Shown here: positions 54,506 to 63,853 of the stretch, one piece after another
Layout of the letters: each line of letters starts with the position of its first letter
Numbering within the stretch: the stretch's first letter is position 1
DNA from: G963556115 sp963675945
Lineage (GTDB): Bacteria > Planctomycetota > SZUA-567
Assembly: GCA_963675945.1 (NCBI GenBank)
Contig: OY780932.1
Coordinates: forward strand, 3,596,001 to 3,660,000
Direction: 5' to 3'
Length of the DNA: 64,000 bases
Translations under genes and position numbers: made by a program
Notes under the pieces: generated by a model
The model's database searches: none
What the model saw: the letters and a program-made list of their open reading frames with translations, nothing else
What the model was told of the DNA's origin: nothing

Positions 54506-55816
54506 ATGCGCATTGGAGTACTTGGAGCAGGTTATGTCGGCTTGGTGACTGGAACATGCCTGGCAGAGATGGGTAATCACGTACATATCGTAGATATTGC
54601 TCAAGAAAAGATTGCCAGCCTGATGCAGGGCAAGAGTCCTCACTTTGAACCCGGGTTAGACGAACTGCTCAAACGCAATATCGATGAAAACCGGATTACC
54701 TTCAGTACGGTAGTAGAGAATGCGGTAAAGGGTAAGGAGGTAATCTTCCTCGCAGTGGGCACTCCGATGAGTGAGGATGGTTCTGCCAATCTGGATTACA
54801 TCAACCAGGCGGCAATAGATGTTGCCAGAAATATGGAGAGTTACAAGACTATTATTATCAAATCCACCGTACCTGTCGGCACCAACAATACTATTCACCA
54901 GCTAGTCAGCCAGAATACCGAACATCCTTTCGATATCGTAAGCAACCCCGAATTTCTCAAGGAAGGCGCTGCCATTGATGACTTTATGCGTCCAGACCGG
55001 GTAGTCGTCGGTGTACGGAGTGAGAAGGCAGAGAAGAAGATGAAGCATATCTACGGGCCCTTCGTCCGTACCGGCCACCCGATCATGGTCATGGATCCCG
55101 AGAGTGCAGAGATGGTGAAATACGCCAGCAATGCCCTGCTGGCCAGCAGAATATCCTTTATGAATGAGATTGCCAATATCTGTAGTTCGGTCGGAGCGAA
55201 TGTCGAGCTGGTGCGCAAAGGGGTTGGCAGCGACCGCAGACTCGGCGGAGCCTTCCTTTTTCCAGGTCTGGGTTACGGCGGTTCCTGCTTTCCCAAGGAT
55301 GTGCGGGCATTGTCGCACGTAGCCCGGGGAGCCGGGGTCAATTCCTTCCTCTGCGACGCTATTGACAAAGTAAATTCCGAACAAAAATATGCCCTGATAC
55401 CGAGCATCCAGCGAGTTTTAGGACAAGATCTGAGTGGAAAGCGCTTCGCCCTCTGGGGGCTTGCCTTCAAACCTCGAACCGATGATATCCGCGAAGCACC
55501 ATCACTGTATATGATTGAGCGGCTCATCAGCCAGGGCGCAAGTATTATCGGTTACGACCCGGAAGCAAAGACCTCCACCCGTAAAGAACTTGGCGACAGA
55601 ATTGAGTACGCCGATGACGCCTATACCGCGCTGAAAGGCGCAGATGCTCTCATCATCTGTACGGAGTGGAATGAATTCAGAGCCCCGGATCTCGACCGCA
55701 TCAAAGAGCTTCTCAAAAGCCCGCTCATCTTTGACGGGCGCAACCTCTACGATCTGGAGGTAATGCAGGAAGCCGGATTCACCTATATCTCAATCGGCAG
55801 ACCCGAGGTAAATTAA
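54506..55816 (+). CDS. ugd: UDP-glucose 6-dehydrogenase
   Basis: 436 residues, AAAGGAAT before the ATG. NAD-binding GAGYVGLVTGTCLAEMG, VGTPMSEDGSANL, KSTVPVGTN, the catalytic Cys in GYGGSCFPKDVRAL, and C-terminal FKPRTDDIREAPS. It oxidises UDP-glucose to UDP-glucuronate in the cytoplasm for polysaccharide or lipid A modification. No polysaccharide genes are adjacent. Confidence 0.93.
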   Translation: MRIGVLGAGYVGLVTGTCLAEMGNHVHIVDIAQEKIASLMQGKSPHFEPGLDELLKRNIDENRITFSTVVENAVKGKEVIFLAVGTPMSEDGSANLDYINQAAIDVARNMESYKTIIIKSTVPVGTNNTIHQLVSQNTEHPFDIVSNPEFLKEGAAIDDFMRPDRVVVGVRSEKAEKKMKHIYGPFVRTGHPIMVMDPESAEMVKYASNALLASRISFMNEIANICSSVGANVELVRKGVGSDRRLGGAFLFPGLGYGGSCFPKDVRALSHVARGAGVNSFLCDAIDKVNSEQKYALIPSIQRVLGQDLSGKRFALWGLAFKPRTDDIREAPSLYMIERLISQGASIIGYDPEAKTSTRKELGDRIEYADDAYTALKGADALIICTEWNEFRAPDLDRIKELLKSPLIFDGRNLYDLEVMQEAGFTYISIGRPEVN

Positions 55817-56019
55817 AGTATACTGACGGAGCGATAACCACAAATTGCCAGTTAATCTATTGCCAAACGAGACAGCGAATCGGAACCACCCGTCAAACGG
55901 GTGGTTCGCTCGGGGCTATAAGCCCTTATTACCCGCAACGTCTCAAGACGCTCTGCTTTCACTTCGTTCAAGCTACTAATGCTTTTGACTCGTTGCTACC
56001 CCTAAAAGGGGGATTGTTA

Positions 56020-56481
56020 TTACTTGCCACCCTTAAAAGGGTCTTCAAACTCTTTCACACTCAATTTATCTAAAGCTATATCTCGACTCTCCTGCTCACG
56101 GATATACTTCTTCACCGTAGCTTCATTAAAACCAACCGTACTTACATAATAACCTTCTGCCCAAAAATGCCTGTTCCCAAACTTATACTTTAAATTTGCA
56201 TGTTTATCGAATATCATAAGCGCACTCTTGCCTTTAAGATACCCCATAAATTGAGCCACACTGAACTTTGGTGGAATACTTAACAACAGGTGCACGTGAT
56301 CGCTCATCATATGCCCCTCTATAATATCAACTCCCTTATAACTACATAACCGTTGAATTATCTCTTTTATACTCTCGCGATATTGACCATATATTATCTT
56401 TCGCCTATACTTAGGACTGAATACTATATGATATTTGCATAACCACTTTGTATGTGATAAACTATTCGACTTATTAGCCAT
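56020..56481 (-). CDS. tnpA: IS200/IS605-family TnpA (Y1 HUH transposase)
   Basis: 153 residues, the usual size. HUH motif H62-V-H64 (MSDHVHLLLS) and nucleophile Y126 in ATVKKYIREQE. YHIVFSPKYRRKI is typical of the family. It moves single-stranded DNA by recognising the end hairpins. Its ribosome binding site is sequestered in a stem (see the feature at 56482). Confidence 0.93.
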   Translation of the reverse strand: MANKSNSLSHTKWLCKYHIVFSPKYRRKIIYGQYRESIKEIIQRLCSYKGVDIIEGHMMSDHVHLLLSIPPKFSVAQFMGYLKGKSALMIFDKHANLKYKFGNRHFWAEGYYVSTVGFNEATVKKYIREQESRDIALDKLSVKEFEDPFKGGK

Positions 56482-56543
56482 TACACCTTTCCTTTCTAAT
56501 TAATAGCAGCTTGAACAACTCTATTATATTTTGGAAAGGTGTA
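56482..56543 (-). promoter_or_regulatory. Stem hiding the tnpA ribosome binding site
   Basis: TACACCTTTCC (56482-56492) and GGAAAGGTGTA (56533-56543) are perfect complements just upstream of the tnpA ATG. The arm next to the ATG contains the AAAGGTG site. In IS200 this kind of stem is known to repress transposase translation. Confidence 0.75.
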
Positions 56544-56628
56544 TTTTTGTATAACCTTTGATTATCCACCCGCATAGCGGGTGGTTTATTGTTTCGCACT
56601 CCTGCGGAGTACTCAACTGGCTAAAGCC

Positions 56629-56662
56629 TACAAAAAATCAGCCCTCAGTATACCTGAGGGCT
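56629..56662 (-). terminator. Terminator of aspS
   Basis: AGCCCTCAG (56640-56648) pairs with CTGAGGGCT (56654-56662). On the minus strand the stem is followed by GATTTTTTG, a good U-tract, about 40 bases past the aspS stop. Confidence 0.82.
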
Positions 56663-56701
56663 GCAATACTTGCTTCAAAACTACTGTTTTGCATCTGTTA
56701 C

Positions 56702-58489
56702 TTACTGTAACTCAATATTTTTGATCGCCAGGTCATCAAGCTGCTTCTTGTCCACCCCTGCCGGAGCTCCAGTCATCAAGTCCATCGCCTTCTGATTCTT
56801 CGGGAATGCAATTACTTCACGAATATTATCATATCCCAGCATCATCGCCACCATTCTATCCACTCCCGGGGCAATACCGGCATGTGGCGGCGTACCATAC
56901 TTTAAGGCCTCAACAAAGAAACCAAAACGCTCTTCGGCTTCAGTGCTGGAGATACCGAGAATTTCAAATATACGATTCTGAATCTTTGAATCATGAATAC
57001 GGACAGAACCGGAAGCCAGTTCCACCCCATTCAAGACCAAATCATAAGAGGTTGAACGAATAGCACCAAGCTGACTCTCCTTACTGGAGAAATCGTCATA
57101 GAGCTTAGCTTCATCCTCAGGATGAATCATGGTAAACGGATGATGCGAACTTTCAAAGCGGTTATTGTCTTCCGACCATTCAAAGAGTGGAAACTCGGTA
57201 ATCCAGACAAACTTGAATACACCCTTAGTGGCAAGTTTCTCCAGCGCTCCCCATTTATTCCTCAGTGCTGCAAGGGAATTATTTACCACCGACGGTTTAT
57301 CAGCCATAAACATCATGACATCGCCCTTCTGAGCTCCCATGCGCTCAGCGATAGCCTCAAGCTCAGCGGTCTGGAAAAACTTGACCGGCGCCCCGTTAAA
57401 GCTACCGTCCTCAAGTATCTTAATCCAAGCCAGCCCTTTGGCGCCGTAGGCTTTTATATGCTCATGCAGTCCGTCAAGGTCCTTGCGCGAATACTTGTCC
57501 TGACATCCTTTCGCTACCAGCCCCTTAATTATCCCCCCGCTCTTAGCCACATTGGCAAAGACGCCGAAACCACATCCGGCAACCAGGTCGGTTATCTCCG
57601 AGAGCTTCATCTCAAAGCGGAGATCAGGCTTGTCGCACCCATAATCACGGATCGCCTCGGCATAAGGCATACGCTCAAATTTCGTTTCGATCTCAGCACC
57701 GATACCGTCTTTAAATGCTTCGCGCATACATTCTTCGATGATTTCAAAGATATCGTCCGGTTCGGCAAAGCTCATCTCCATATCGAACTGAGTAAACTCC
57801 GGCTGCCTGTCTGCTCTCAAATCCTCATCGCGAAAACAGCGAGCAATTTGATAATACCGGTCACACCCACCTACCATCAGAATCTGCTTGAATATCTGCG
57901 GACTCTGTGGTAGAGCATAATACATACCGTGGTGTACACGGCTGGGCACAAGGTAATCCCGCGCCCCCTCCGGGGTCGATTTACCGAGGATCGGGGTCTC
58001 AATCTCCAGAAACTCCCGGCTGTCCATCACCCGTCTAATCGCATTGATCGCCTTATGGCGCACAAAAAGATTTTTCTGCATCTGTGGACGGCGCATATCA
58101 ATATAGCGATAACGCATACGCACCTCTTCACCGGCATTGGAGTATTCATCGGTATCAAACGGTATGACCTCTGACTCGCTGAGCACCTCAAAATTAATAA
58201 CATCAACCTCTATCTCTCCGGTAATCATCTTGGGATTGACCATATCATCAGGCCTGGCCAGTACCTTCCCGGTGACCTTGAGCACCCATTCATTACGTAC
58301 ATGCTGCCCCAGGTCTAGCACCTCCGGCTTGTCCAGATCAAATTTAATCTGCGTCAGCCCATACCGGTCACGCAAATCAATAAACATCACCCCACCATGA
58401 TCACGCCGGTTCTGCACCCAACCCGCGAGCACCACCTCAATACCAGCGTCGCTCTTCCTGAGTTCGCCACAGGTCTTTGTTCTAATCAT
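56702..58489 (-). CDS. aspS: Aspartyl-tRNA synthetase
   Basis: 595 residues, the normal bacterial length. OB-fold anticodon domain at the start (VLAGWVQNRRDHGGVMFIDLRDRYG), class II motifs (PIDLR-type YLVPSRVHHGMYYALPQSPQIFKQ split over motif 1-2, then FRDEDLRADRQPEFTQFDME), the bacterial GAD insertion (about 285-415) and motif 3 (APGVDRMVAMMLG). It charges tRNA-Asp in the cytoplasm. Whether it also charges tRNA-Asn cannot be judged here. Confidence 0.95.
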   Translation of the reverse strand: MIRTKTCGELRKSDAGIEVVLAGWVQNRRDHGGVMFIDLRDRYGLTQIKFDLDKPEVLDLGQHVRNEWVLKVTGKVLARPDDMVNPKMITGEIEVDVINFEVLSESEVIPFDTDEYSNAGEEVRMRYRYIDMRRPQMQKNLFVRHKAINAIRRVMDSREFLEIETPILGKSTPEGARDYLVPSRVHHGMYYALPQSPQIFKQILMVGGCDRYYQIARCFRDEDLRADRQPEFTQFDMEMSFAEPDDIFEIIEECMREAFKDGIGAEIETKFERMPYAEAIRDYGCDKPDLRFEMKLSEITDLVAGCGFGVFANVAKSGGIIKGLVAKGCQDKYSRKDLDGLHEHIKAYGAKGLAWIKILEDGSFNGAPVKFFQTAELEAIAERMGAQKGDVMMFMADKPSVVNNSLAALRNKWGALEKLATKGVFKFVWITEFPLFEWSEDNNRFESSHHPFTMIHPEDEAKLYDDFSSKESQLGAIRSTSYDLVLNGVELASGSVRIHDSKIQNRIFEILGISSTEAEERFGFFVEALKYGTPPHAGIAPGVDRMVAMMLGYDNIREVIAFPKNQKAMDLMTGAPAGVDKKQLDDLAIKNIELQ

Positions 58490-59010
58490 TATCGCTCTTC
58501 CTTAATTTATGAATAATATTATCAAATAATATATAACACCTTGAAATAAAACGAATACTATCAGATTATATGGATAGAATAGAAAATTCAAAAAGGTTTA
58601 TGCTAATTTTTTTTCGCGCTTCACTCGCTGAATTAAAACTTAACCTTCTAAATTTATCTCTAAAAAGGACAGACTCCACAGTAACTGTGGAGTCTGAAAA
58701 GGGGCGCGAAAATTGGGAAGTAATTAGGGGACAGCCCAATCTTCGCAAAGGTTGATATAATAAGCCAGTTTGGAGAAAAGGAGGAAGCTTATTATATTCT
58801 TTTTGCTTTACGTGAGTTAAAACCAAGTGTTCAGAAATAACTGTAAAGTCTTATTGTTTTTGTACTTCTTCTATCGTCTGATCTAGGAATTAATCTTCAG
58901 TAAATTTCTTTTTTTCTTCAAAAAATATCTCCGACTGTTGCAAATACTCTACAATATGCTATATTTCATAGAACATATGATTCATGAGACTTGCAGAAAA
59001 AAGGGTATAA
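58490..59010. other. 521-base spacer with repeat-like hairpin
   Basis: No gene is supported here. It includes a 12-bp perfect hairpin (58670-58696) flanked by TTTTTTCGCGCTTCAC at ~58609 and AAAAGGGGCGCGAAAA at ~58696, which are partly complementary, and by AGGGGACAGCCCAAT. The arrangement resembles a decayed small mobile or REP-like element. Confidence 0.45.
58670..58696. repeat. Perfect 12-bp inverted repeat with 3-base loop
   Basis: CAGACTCCACAG (58670-58681), TAA, CTGTGGAGTCTG (58685-58696). It is far from any gene end (minus aspS starts at 58489), so a terminator role is unlikely. REP-like or MITE-like repeat is the favoured reading. Confidence 0.5.
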
Positions 59011-60045
59011 ATGATCTTCAAAGATGTCGGCATCCGCTCTGTGTGTACAGAGATCCCACCGAATATTATCACTTCCGAAGAGGTAGAGCAGAATCTGAGT
59101 CCGGTGTACAAGCGGCTCAAGCTCCCCGAAGGACGATTGGAGATGATGAGTGGAATCAAGGAGAGACGCTTCTGGGACAAAGGCACGCGACCGTCAGACG
59201 CTTCAACTCTGGCCGGTAGACGCGCCCTCGCAGCAGCGGGTATTGCTCCGGGCGATATTGATTGCCTAATCCATGCCTCGGTAAGCCGGGATTTTCTCGA
59301 ACCCGCCACCGCCGCCATCGTGCACCAGAAGCTCGGCCTCAGCCCCAAATGCATGATCTTTGATCTTTCAAATGCCTGCCTAGGTGTATTGAGCGGCATG
59401 ATCCAGATCGCTTCCATGCTTGAAACCGGGGTGATAGAGTCCGGACTTATCGTCTCCGGTGAGGTAGCCGAACCATTATACAACTCGACAATCAAAGCCA
59501 TCCTCAGCGACAGCAGCTTGACCCGTAAGAGCTTCAAGAACCATTTTGCCAGTCTGACTATCGGCTCCGGTGCCTGTGCGCTGGTACTAACCAAGAACAC
59601 CCCGACCACCCACCGTCTCCTCGGCGGCGCCCATGCCACCGATTCAATGGCGAATAAACTCTGCTACGAAGGGCCAAAGCAAAAATCCGCAGAAGGCCCG
59701 ACCATGGTCACCGACAGTGAGGCGCTCCTGCACGCGGGCTGCAACCTCGCGCGTACAGTCTGGTCGCAGTTCAAAGACGAACTGGCCTGGACGGATGACA
59801 CCCCTGATCATATCTTTACCCATCAGGTAGGTAGCGCCCACCAACGCCTGCTGTTCGAGGTCACTGGGCTGGATGTCACTAAGGACTTCCCCACAGTATC
59901 ACGCTTCGGTAATACCGGCTCAGCAGCTCTCCCTACCGCCCTCGCCTGCGGCATACTTGAAAAAAAGATCAACAAAGGTGAAAAGATCGCCCTCCTCGGC
60001 ATCGGCTCTGGCTTATCCAGTATCATGCTGGGACTTGAATACTGA
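59011..60045 (+). CDS. OleA-like thiolase (KAS III family)
   Basis: 344 residues, AAGGG before the ATG. The sequence follows OleA more than FabH: GIKERRFWDKGTRPSDASTLA, ASVSRDFLEPATAAIV with E97 at the OleA catalytic Glu position, nucleophile C123 (LSNACLGVLSGM), H271 (THQVGSAHQ) and N301 (FGNTGSAALPTA), ending IALLGIGSGLSS. OleA joins two fatty acyl-CoAs head to head to a beta-keto acid in long-chain olefin synthesis. No oleB, oleC or oleD gene is beside it, so either these lie elsewhere or the condensation product has another fate. Confidence 0.75.
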   Translation: MIFKDVGIRSVCTEIPPNIITSEEVEQNLSPVYKRLKLPEGRLEMMSGIKERRFWDKGTRPSDASTLAGRRALAAAGIAPGDIDCLIHASVSRDFLEPATAAIVHQKLGLSPKCMIFDLSNACLGVLSGMIQIASMLETGVIESGLIVSGEVAEPLYNSTIKAILSDSSLTRKSFKNHFASLTIGSGACALVLTKNTPTTHRLLGGAHATDSMANKLCYEGPKQKSAEGPTMVTDSEALLHAGCNLARTVWSQFKDELAWTDDTPDHIFTHQVGSAHQRLLFEVTGLDVTKDFPTVSRFGNTGSAALPTALACGILEKKINKGEKIALLGIGSGLSSIMLGLEY

Positions 60046-60213
60046 ACCCCGACCCAAGCTCAACTTTTATTGTAATCCCTTAAAATTCCTGTATTTCCCC
60101 TATACCAGCACCTTTATCCCTGCCGATATAAGTAATGATATATTGTATTGATATTACCGTATTATTACTTATAACTAAAATTAATAAGTAATAACTTCGC
60201 ACAGGAGTCTACC

Positions 60214-62103
60214 TTGAAGATAAAATTGCTTATATTAGCCACATTTCTGTTGCACCTAGGCATCTCAGCCGTTGAAATCCCAGCCAAGACCATAGCCAGT
60301 CACACCTTTCGGCTGAGTCTGAAGCCACTCGATGCCGAGAGTATGGATGCCAAAGCGGCAGATCTCTATATCACCCGTTTTCCCGAGAGCGGCTGGGTCT
60401 ACGAAGGCGCCTGCCAGCGACAACCGGGAAAAGGGGAGAAGGAATTCAGCCGAGTCGTCGACGTCCAGACCGATGGCGAGTATTACTTTATCTCCCGCGG
60501 CGGTGATGCCGCCGGGATGGCCACCCCGCCGCACAATAGCGATACCCCACAGATCAAGGTAACGGTAGACACCTGCAAACCCGAGGTTAAGTTTATAGCC
60601 CCGGCTCCAGGACAAATTCTCGAAGCCGCAGAGACTATCCGTATCGACTGGGTAGCGTCCGATAAGAATATGGCTCTCACCCCTATCGATATCTACTATA
60701 CCGATGGCAAATCCGGTACTTGGAAGGTTATTGCCTCTGAACAACCGAATACCGGACATTTTCAGTGGCAACTCCCATTGGCCGAATATACCGATCTTAA
60801 ATTCAAGATTACCGCCCGTGATACCGCTGGTAATCTCGGCGAAGTAATCTCAGACAGCACCTACCGGGTAATGCTGCCGGACAAGGTTGCCCAGAGCTAC
60901 AAACCTGCCATGCCTATCGAGATCGAACTAAACCCGGTGCAGCCAAGCCTCCTTACTAAGCAACTAAAAGTCAAAACCCTGCCCGCCGGTACCGAAGTCA
61001 AGATCGAGGCCAAGGAGTATATACCAGAAGATCCACGCCCGACAACCTCCCATCCTGAACTCGACGCCAATGATACAAATATCCCTCGCGCCGAGCAGGA
61101 TGTTGGCAGAGCCGCATATATCGCCTATATCATGGCCGGGAATCTAGTACGCCAGGGTAGACTCAAAGACAGTCTGCGCTACTACCGCACTGCCGTAGAT
61201 GCCGACAGCAACTTCCATCAGGCCTGGAACGACATGGCACTGGTCTACAACCAGCTAGGCGCCTTCTCCAAGGCCGATAGTTGTATTGTTAAAGCACTGG
61301 CAATTGTGCCGAACAGTCCCCGTTACCTCAATACCCGGGGTTCCATCTATCAGGCCGCCGGCTTTGAAATCCTCCAGGATCCGGCTTCAGCCGAAGAATC
61401 TCTAGCCAGAGCCAACGACTTAATCCTCTTCGCAGTAAAGTGTTATGGCGACGCCGTAGCTGCAGCGCAGAGACAAGGCAAGCTCGCCGAATGCGCCGAG
61501 ACCTACTTCCACCTCGGTGAGATCTGCTACTTTGCCAATCAGGATGCCACCGGTGCCCGGCAATACTGGCTCAAGGTACTTGATCTGCACTCTCCAACCC
61601 CAGACCTGGACAACATAATCCTCGATCATAACACACCGCAAGAACAACTTTCCCGGAGTATTTATGAAAAGAACACCGAACTCTGGGTCGACCTCAAGAG
61701 TTGGCAGATGTGGGCTAGGGAGTACATAGAACAGCTCAACAATCTTGAACGCGGACTGGTTCAACCCCGCCAGCCTATCAGTTCCGGCGAATTCAACCGT
61801 TACTCCGAACGTAGTCTCAGCAATTATGCCCGCCAGCCTATTGCGGCCACAGGTGAGGCATACACCCTCACCCCCGGAAATATCTACTACCAGTCAGTCC
61901 CCTATACCCAGGATCAGAATTTAAATAATAACCAGCAGTACACTCTGCGTAAAGCCCCACAAGGAGAGTATATCCTGCCGTCCTCCCAGAATCCGGGTTC
62001 TGACATCTATATCCCGCTGGAAGCCGGCACCATTCCCCCAAAAGGCAAATGGGCACGAGCCGACTACGGTAACGCCCCAGACTATACCTTCCGCAATCAA
62101 TGA
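60214..62103 (+). CDS. Secreted TPR protein with Ig-like N-terminal domain
   Basis: 629 residues from a TTG at 60214 with CAGGAG upstream. Signal peptide LLILATFLLHLGISA. About 25-230 looks like beta-sandwich domains (VDTCKPEVKFIAPAPGQILEAAETIRIDWVASD). About 290-470 are tetratricopeptide repeats (AGNLVRQGRLKDSLRYYRTAVDADSNFHQAWNDMALVYNQLG, split over two repeats). A Pro/Gln/Tyr-rich tail follows from ~505. It is a periplasmic or surface scaffold of unknown function. Confidence 0.75.
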   Translation: MKIKLLILATFLLHLGISAVEIPAKTIASHTFRLSLKPLDAESMDAKAADLYITRFPESGWVYEGACQRQPGKGEKEFSRVVDVQTDGEYYFISRGGDAAGMATPPHNSDTPQIKVTVDTCKPEVKFIAPAPGQILEAAETIRIDWVASDKNMALTPIDIYYTDGKSGTWKVIASEQPNTGHFQWQLPLAEYTDLKFKITARDTAGNLGEVISDSTYRVMLPDKVAQSYKPAMPIEIELNPVQPSLLTKQLKVKTLPAGTEVKIEAKEYIPEDPRPTTSHPELDANDTNIPRAEQDVGRAAYIAYIMAGNLVRQGRLKDSLRYYRTAVDADSNFHQAWNDMALVYNQLGAFSKADSCIVKALAIVPNSPRYLNTRGSIYQAAGFEILQDPASAEESLARANDLILFAVKCYGDAVAAAQRQGKLAECAETYFHLGEICYFANQDATGARQYWLKVLDLHSPTPDLDNIILDHNTPQEQLSRSIYEKNTELWVDLKSWQMWAREYIEQLNNLERGLVQPRQPISSGEFNRYSERSLSNYARQPIAATGEAYTLTPGNIYYQSVPYTQDQNLNNNQQYTLRKAPQGEYILPSSQNPGSDIYIPLEAGTIPPKGKWARADYGNAPDYTFRNQ

Positions 62104-62121
62104 CCCATACCCCTCTTCTGC

Positions 62122-62161
62122 TTCCCCGCATTTCAAGCATTGATATACGGGGAATATTTTT
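62122..62161 (+). terminator. Terminator after the TPR protein gene
   Basis: TTCCCCG (62122-62128) and CGGGGAA (62148-62154) form a stem with a 19-base loop, followed by TATTTTT. It starts 19 bases after the stop. Confidence 0.6.
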
Positions 62162-62386
62162 ATCTAAAAAATTCTTTTTTGGTAAAGTCCGATAATACTG
62201 CACCGATAATTCTGACACAGCCCGATTTATCGATAAAATAACGGTATTTATTATAGACTGCGAGAGCATGAAGCCCTTGCAGCAGTATTCCTACAACCCT
62301 TTGGGGAGGGTTGCCGGAATTGACCAAAGCACAAAGATAATACATCTTATTTTAAGCAGACTTCATTACAGCCAGGGAGGGTTAGT

Positions 62387-63595
62387 ATGAGTGCTACAAC
62401 TGCAGTGGATAGCTATGATGCGCTATCCCTAACATTTTCTACCGAATCACACCTGCAGACTAATACCAGCAGGCAGTCCTTGAATTCAAATTCAACCGAC
62501 GGCAATGATTCCACCGAAGCAACCACAAACGTATCCGTATTCTCCGACAGCTTCGAATTCTCCGCCCGGAGCAGCTTCAGCAGTACCGTCTATCAAGCCC
62601 CACTCCTTCGCCCAGCCCAGAACAGTCAAGTTCAGGCTCAATCGCTCAATATTCCGCTGTCATCAGAAGAAATTGCAGAGCGTTACAATACCAAGCTTGA
62701 TGATCTTTACGGTATTGATACCGCTGAACGCCAAGAGCATCAAGGTGCCCTAACCGGATTGAAAATGATCGACCCCGAACTCGCTGAAAAAGCCATGTTT
62801 CTAATTACGCTGATGGGCAAGGATGAGGCAGATAAATTCCTTTCCAGCATTTCAGAATTCAACAACAAAATCAATGCGGTTCAGACCGGCAATTTTTCCA
62901 TGAATGTTGTCGCCAGCAGCAGTTCAACCACCTTGGACAAAGTCTATTCCGAACTCAGAAACAATGCAACCCAAGCCCTGGAGAAATACAGTAGTGTTAT
63001 CGCTGAGCGCTTCAATATCGAGATCAATATCGAAAGTCTAAATATTGGTGAATCGGCATTCTGTGATCCTCTAGTATTAGATCTCGACGGTGACGGTATT
63101 GATCTAAGCGGAGTCGAAGACGGGGTTCTATATGATATCGACGGCGACGGAACAAAGGAACAGACCGCATTCATCCGTGGTGATGACGCCCTGCTGTATT
63201 TGGACAATAACGGTAACGGACTAGCGGACTCCGGTCTTGAGTTATTTGGCGACCAGGAAGGGGACGCCAACGGCTACGCCGAGCTGGCAAGATATGATGA
63301 AAACAATGACGGCAAGATAGACGAACTTGATTCGGTGTATGCAAAACTACGCTTATGGCAGGACAAAAATACAGACGGCGTAAACCAGGAGTCCGAGAGC
63401 CTTACTCTGCTTGAAGCCGGGATCAAGTCTATACAATTAAAATATGACAATTTGATGCAGAACGATAAAAACGGGAATATTACAGCACAAACCGGACAGT
63501 TCACCAGAGTCGACGGCAGCACCGGCTACAGCGCTGATATACTCCTACAAGTACAGAGACCTTCTAATAGAGTAAGCCATCTCCTCATGGCATAA
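62387..63595 (+). CDS. Calcium-binding EF-hand-like repeat protein
   Basis: 402 residues, AGGGAGGG before the ATG, no signal peptide. The first ~110 residues are Ser/Thr-rich and low complexity. From about 225 the family pattern found in RTX-type adhesins appears: DPLVLDLDGDGIDLSG, YDIDGDGTKEQTAF, LYLDNNGNGLADSGLELFGD, YDENNDGKIDELD, WQDKNTDGVNQESE. Each block offers a DxDxDG-type calcium site. Absence of a signal peptide suggests export by a type I-like route or a cytoplasmic role. Function unknown. Confidence 0.8.
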   Translation: MSATTAVDSYDALSLTFSTESHLQTNTSRQSLNSNSTDGNDSTEATTNVSVFSDSFEFSARSSFSSTVYQAPLLRPAQNSQVQAQSLNIPLSSEEIAERYNTKLDDLYGIDTAERQEHQGALTGLKMIDPELAEKAMFLITLMGKDEADKFLSSISEFNNKINAVQTGNFSMNVVASSSSTTLDKVYSELRNNATQALEKYSSVIAERFNIEINIESLNIGESAFCDPLVLDLDGDGIDLSGVEDGVLYDIDGDGTKEQTAFIRGDDALLYLDNNGNGLADSGLELFGDQEGDANGYAELARYDENNDGKIDELDSVYAKLRLWQDKNTDGVNQESESLTLLEAGIKSIQLKYDNLMQNDKNGNITAQTGQFTRVDGSTGYSADILLQVQRPSNRVSHLLMA

Positions 63596-63620
63596 ACCTC
63601 AGGATAACCTCGCGCAAATC

Positions 63621-63659
63621 ACTACTCAAAGAATCCAGTTTTGAGTAGTGTTGCTTTTT
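63621..63659 (+). terminator. Terminator after the calcium-binding protein gene
   Basis: ACTACTCAAA (63621-63630) pairs with TTTGAGTAGT (63640-63649), followed by GTTGCTTTTTG. 25 bases past the stop. Confidence 0.75.
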
Positions 63660-63853
63660 GTCAGACTTTTTAATTGCAACCTACTGCATCCCCCGAATCA
63701 AACTGCTCGACTGCAACCAGATTCAGGCAACAACTCAGCTCCAATATTTCTAATTTGTAACTTTACCAAGAATAAAACTGAGGTATAATAAATATTGAAA
63801 ATTAATTTTAATGTTTGCTGCTTCGCCTTAATAAAAGACTAGAAAATATTCTT

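Larger units (their letters stand above)
55883..56584 (-). mobile_element. IS200-type insertion sequence
   Basis: A single HUH transposase gene lies between two subterminal hairpins: GAACCACCCGT/ACGGGTGGTTC (55883-55907) and CCACCCGC/GCGGGTGG (56566-56584). There are no long terminal repeats and no tnpB, as in IS200. The exact ends lie slightly outside these hairpins and need an empty site for definition. Confidence 0.82.

Noticed and set aside
59011..60045. OleA-like thiolase as the source of acyl groups for the RiPP
   Set aside because: It is 24 kb away with many unrelated genes between, and OleA condenses acyl chains and does not supply acyl-CoA.
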